Shown here: positions 42,862 to 43,484 of the stretch, piece by piece | Layout: the number at the start of each line of letters is the position of its first letter | Numbering within the stretch: position 1 is the first letter of the stretch | Assembly: GCA_900771425.1 (NCBI GenBank) | Contig: CAAGNV010000064.1 | Location: 1-43,484 of the forward strand | Direction: 5' to 3' | Source: Bacteroidaceae bacterium | GTDB taxonomy: Bacteria; Bacteroidota; Bacteroidia; Bacteroidales; Bacteroidaceae | Length of the DNA stretch: 43,484 bases | Made by a program: the position numbers and the translations under genes | The notes under the pieces: model-generated | Database searches by the model: none | What the model saw: the letters and a program-made list of their open reading frames with translations, nothing else | Told to the model about the DNA's origin: nothing

Positions 42862-43374
42862 AGAACCATATCTTAGGACTGACACATCCATAAAAGAAGG
42901 CTATTGCACCTGCTTGCTGTAAGCAGTATGAAATGATGCAAAAAGTGGGTCTGACCAATGAAAAGACACAGAATAATTGATAATAATTGGAGAAAAGCGA
43001 ACTAAGTTACAGAAAATTTTCGTATGTTTGCAAGAAATTTGTATGCATACCTACATGTACCTACCTAATACTAAAGCCATGACATTGCAGGCCGCGTTAA
43101 GCAACAAGCAACATAACCGCCTAAATATAAACAATTTAGGGAAGGGTATTATACAGCCTTTAATCCACAGAACTTACTTCCACTTAACTCAACACCTGAA
43201 ATTACGGACAACCGTTTCAGATGCCACACGAGGGCACCTGTAGCGTATCGTCGTGCCTTTCGCCAAAGTGTCAGTCGATGGAGGGAGATCCTATATAGAA
43301 AATAAAACCAAAAGTAATATTAACAACATTAAAATTCAAGAATTTATGAAACAAATTAAACACATCCTTAATTC
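42862..43374. other. Gene-free stretch near the right edge
   Basis: I see no convincing gene. A GGCAC/GTGCC hairpin occurs around 43234-43261. An AT-rich leader-like stretch follows (43295-43346). A frame of 21 codons starting at 43346 (MKQIKHILNS) has a good start context but ends at the hairpin at 43407 and is not supported otherwise. Confidence 0.4.
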
Positions 43375-43471
43375 CGCAACACTAATATTTTTTTACTTTT
43401 TAACACCCTGAGCAACAAAAAGTTGCTCAGGATTTTGCCATGTCAGATTTTTCACTTAACTTAGTGTTGCG
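43375..43471. repeat. Nested inverted repeats at the right edge
   Basis: An outer 11-bp inverted repeat (CGCAACACTAA at 43375-43385, TTAGTGTTGCG at 43461-43471) encloses a perfect 10-bp hairpin (43407-43416 with 43422-43431, CCTGAGCAAC). The hairpin is followed by ATTTTGCC on the plus strand. Confidence 0.7.
43407..43435. terminator. Hairpin, probable terminator
   Basis: A 10-bp perfect stem with a 5-nt loop (AAAAA) and a short T run on the plus-strand side. Direction is uncertain. On the minus strand an open frame entering from outside the window ends inside this hairpin (stop at 43408-43410). Confidence 0.6.
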
Positions 43472-43483
43472 ATTAGAAATCAA
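43408..43483 (-). CDS. Possible C-terminal end of a gene outside the window
   Basis: A minus-strand frame enters from the right edge, reads ISNRNTKLSEKSDMAKS and stops in the hairpin. The wording is protein-like and the stop abuts a terminator-like hairpin. The piece is too short to name; a transposase tail is one possibility. Confidence 0.25.
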
Positions 43484-43484
43484 G

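Noticed and set aside
43234..43261. A cobalamin- or TPP-type element near the right edge
   Set aside because: Only one short GGCAC/GTGCC hairpin is present; the conserved core sequences of those riboswitches are absent.

Overview
The window looks like a chromosomal segment of a Bacteroidales bacterium, most likely Prevotellaceae (Prevotella/Segatella-like). The reasons are a hybrid two-component regulator, a fused SecDF, a topoisomerase I with C-terminal repeats in place of zinc ribbons, meso-diaminopimelate dehydrogenase, a WbqC-family protein, a Minpp-type histidine phosphatase and secreted GH43 enzymes. Promoters match the Bacteroidetes consensus (TTTG, about 19-21 nt, TAnnTTTG) and ribosome binding sites are weak. 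There is no rRNA or tRNA gene that I can recognise, no CRISPR array and no complete mobile element.

Layout. 1-633 is gene-free and holds an inverted-repeat element built of 22-bp units. 634-3981 (-) is a large secreted three-module protein, divergent from a hybrid two-component sensor/regulator (4902-8966, +). 9395-12431 (+) is an ECF sigma factor, its probable anti-sigma protein and a secreted protein of unknown function. 12610-15647 (-) holds an unknown AT-rich gene, a thioredoxin/TonB-C fusion and a second ECF sigma/anti-sigma pair. 15719-19378 (-) is the operon topA-aroK-argB. 20292-24924 (+) is a carbohydrate cluster: a secreted beta-sandwich protein, a GH43 enzyme with a lectin-like tail, and a double-GH43 enzyme. 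25282-30742 (+) is a ROK glucokinase, malQ, mtaB and a GT2 glycosyltransferase. 30949-33626 (-) is pyrF, free-methionine sulfoxide reductase and a Minpp-like phosphatase. Then come a WbqC-like gene (+), an HU gene (-), rhomboid protease and EEP hydrolase (+), secDF (+), ddh (+) and an esterase-like protein with a damaged catalytic triad (+). The last 0.8 kb has no convincing gene.

How it works together. The two GH43 genes and their partner point to secreted or surface breakdown of arabinose- and xylose-containing polysaccharide. Their promoter carries a 13-bp direct repeat at 21-bp spacing, which suits an AraC-type output domain such as that of the hybrid regulator, although that regulator lies 11 kb away. 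Glucokinase and MalQ handle glucose and malto-oligosaccharides. The remaining genes are housekeeping.

The most unusual feature is intergenic. At least seven spacers carry short tandem arrays with a 21-22 bp pitch (two helical turns), and most units carry a small dyad. All three convergent gene junctions in the window have one. Unit sequence differs between arrays, except that two arrays 15 kb apart share a unit. Three more spacers hold 15-, 9- and 7-bp tandem arrays. All coordinates and periods were read by eye; no alignment or database search was run.
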